Positions 63,522-64,000 of a stretch of DNA of 64,000 bases are shown piece by piece. The DNA is from Microbulbifer sp. Q7 (lineage in GTDB: Bacteria > Pseudomonadota > Gammaproteobacteria > Pseudomonadales > Cellvibrionaceae): assembly GCF_001639145.1 (NCBI RefSeq), contig NZ_LROY01000002.1, forward strand, positions 590,501 to 654,500. Direction: 5' to 3'. Position numbers and translations under genes: made by a program. Position 1 is the first letter of the stretch. Every line of letters starts with the position of its first letter. The notes under the pieces are model-generated. The model was given only the letters and a program-made list of their open reading frames with translations. It was not told the origin of the DNA and made no database searches.

Positions 63522-64000
63522 ATGACAGAACTTTCCTGGCTTACTCTTTTGCCGCCTTTTATTGCGATAGGCTTGGCTCTGCTCACCCGACAGGTTTACC
63601 TGGCCCTGTTTGCCGGAATCTGGCTTGGTTTTTTCCTGCTCAATCACGACGGTTTCTTCGCTTCGCTGGCGCAGGCACTGGATGGGGTGCTGGCGGTTCT
63701 GGCCAATCCCGGCGATGCGCGTGTAGTGATGTTCACACTGGTGATCGGTGCTTTCATTATTACTCTGGAGCGCAGCGGCGCGGTCAGCGGTTTTGTACGA
63801 TTTCTGGAACGCAGTCGCTGGGTTACCAACGGCAAGCGCGCGCAGTGGATGGCGTGGCTGGTGGGCATCGTCATCTTTATCGAGTCGAATATCACTGTGC
63901 TGGTGGCGGGCACCGTTTCGCGCCCGTTGTTCGATCGCTTCCGGATTGCCAGGGAGAAGCTCGCGTACATCATCGATTCCACGTCAGCGCCGGTATGCAT
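63522..64000 (+). CDS. NhaC-like Na+/H+ antiporter family protein (partial, 3' end outside window)
   Basis: The ATG at 63522 opens a frame that runs off the window end, 159 complete codons. The hydrophobic segments and RPLFDRFRIAREKLAYIIDS then TSAPVC match the NhaC-type antiporter family. The gene follows LD-carboxypeptidase with a 150-base gap. Family members exchange sodium for protons or carry organic acids or amino acids. A role in taking up murein breakdown products is possible but not shown. Confidence 0.82.
   Translation, partial: MTELSWLTLLPPFIAIGLALLTRQVYLALFAGIWLGFFLLNHDGFFASLAQALDGVLAVLANPGDARVVMFTLVIGAFIITLERSGAVSGFVRFLERSRWVTNGKRAQWMAWLVGIVIFIESNITVLVAGTVSRPLFDRFRIAREKLAYIIDSTSAPVC

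Noticed and set aside
1..64000. CRISPR arrays, tRNA/rRNA genes, transposases and prophage genes
   Set aside because: I looked for regular direct repeats, tRNA-like cloverleaf ends, and transposase or integrase proteins and found none.

Overview
This 64-kb window looks like chromosomal DNA of a free-living, probably marine, polymer-degrading gammaproteobacterium. A Microbulbifer-like or other Cellvibrionales organism is my best guess, but that is inference. The grounds are the mutS-fdxA gene order, three large TonB-dependent receptors (TBDRs) with tryptophan-halogenase-like neighbours, many lipoprotein or exported hydrolases, and fairly high GC with good Shine-Dalgarno sequences. I see no rRNA, tRNA, CRISPR array, phage or insertion sequence.

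Region 1 (1-5,900) holds a LysR regulator divergent from a five-gene acyl-CoA/short-chain-dehydrogenase operon that ends in a clear terminator. Region 2 (5,900-13,300) is housekeeping: a degenerate ECF-sigma-like protein with a translationally coupled membrane partner, a small membrane protein, dinB under a LexA box, an AhpD-fold protein that has lost its cysteines, fdxA, mutS and a small hypothetical.

Region 3 (13,500-31,950) is an amino-sugar/glycan cluster. It has an exported phosphodiester glycosidase, NanE, a GntR/UTRA regulator, a complete CUT1 ABC importer (binding protein, two permeases, ATPase), an ROK kinase, a GH38 alpha-mannosidase, a DUF4127 protein, an FAD oxidoreductase and an exported GHL10 (DigH/YddW-like) hydrolase. 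These are followed by a fructokinase relic, an L,D-transpeptidase-fold protein, a class III aminotransferase and a LysR regulator. NanE and an ROK kinase occur without a sialate lyase, which suggests import of ManNAc or a ManNAc-containing glycan rather than sialic acid.

Region 4 (32,600-64,000) is the most striking part. Nearly every enzyme fits breakdown and use of peptidoglycan fragments: a NagZ-like GH3 lipoprotein, an AmiD-like amidase, two NlpC/P60 proteins, an LD-carboxypeptidase, a class-C beta-lactamase-fold hydrolase, an L-Ala-D/L-Glu epimerase, an adjacent gene pair matching the two halves of D-glutamate cyclase, an amidase-signature enzyme, an M1 peptidase, a transglutaminase-fold protein, an MFS transporter, an NhaC-like antiporter, three TBDRs and an RpiR/MurR-type regulator. 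It combines the logic of the Bacillus ybb (NagZ/AmiE/MurR) and ykf (LdcA/AEE/NlpC-P60) systems with outer-membrane TonB uptake.

Two repeated DNA motifs tie this locus together. A 13-bp palindrome, GAATAAWTTATTC, occurs (exact or near-exact) in front of the GH3 gene, the third TBDR, the NlpC/P60-epimerase-RpiR operon and the divergent transglutaminase/hydrolase pair. A GGT-N3-ACC motif with a conserved 3' extension lies upstream of all three TBDRs. I infer a murein-fragment scavenging regulon with a D-glutamate outlet, possibly working with the ManNAc/GHL10 cluster beside it. Function, substrate and regulators are predictions from sequence.
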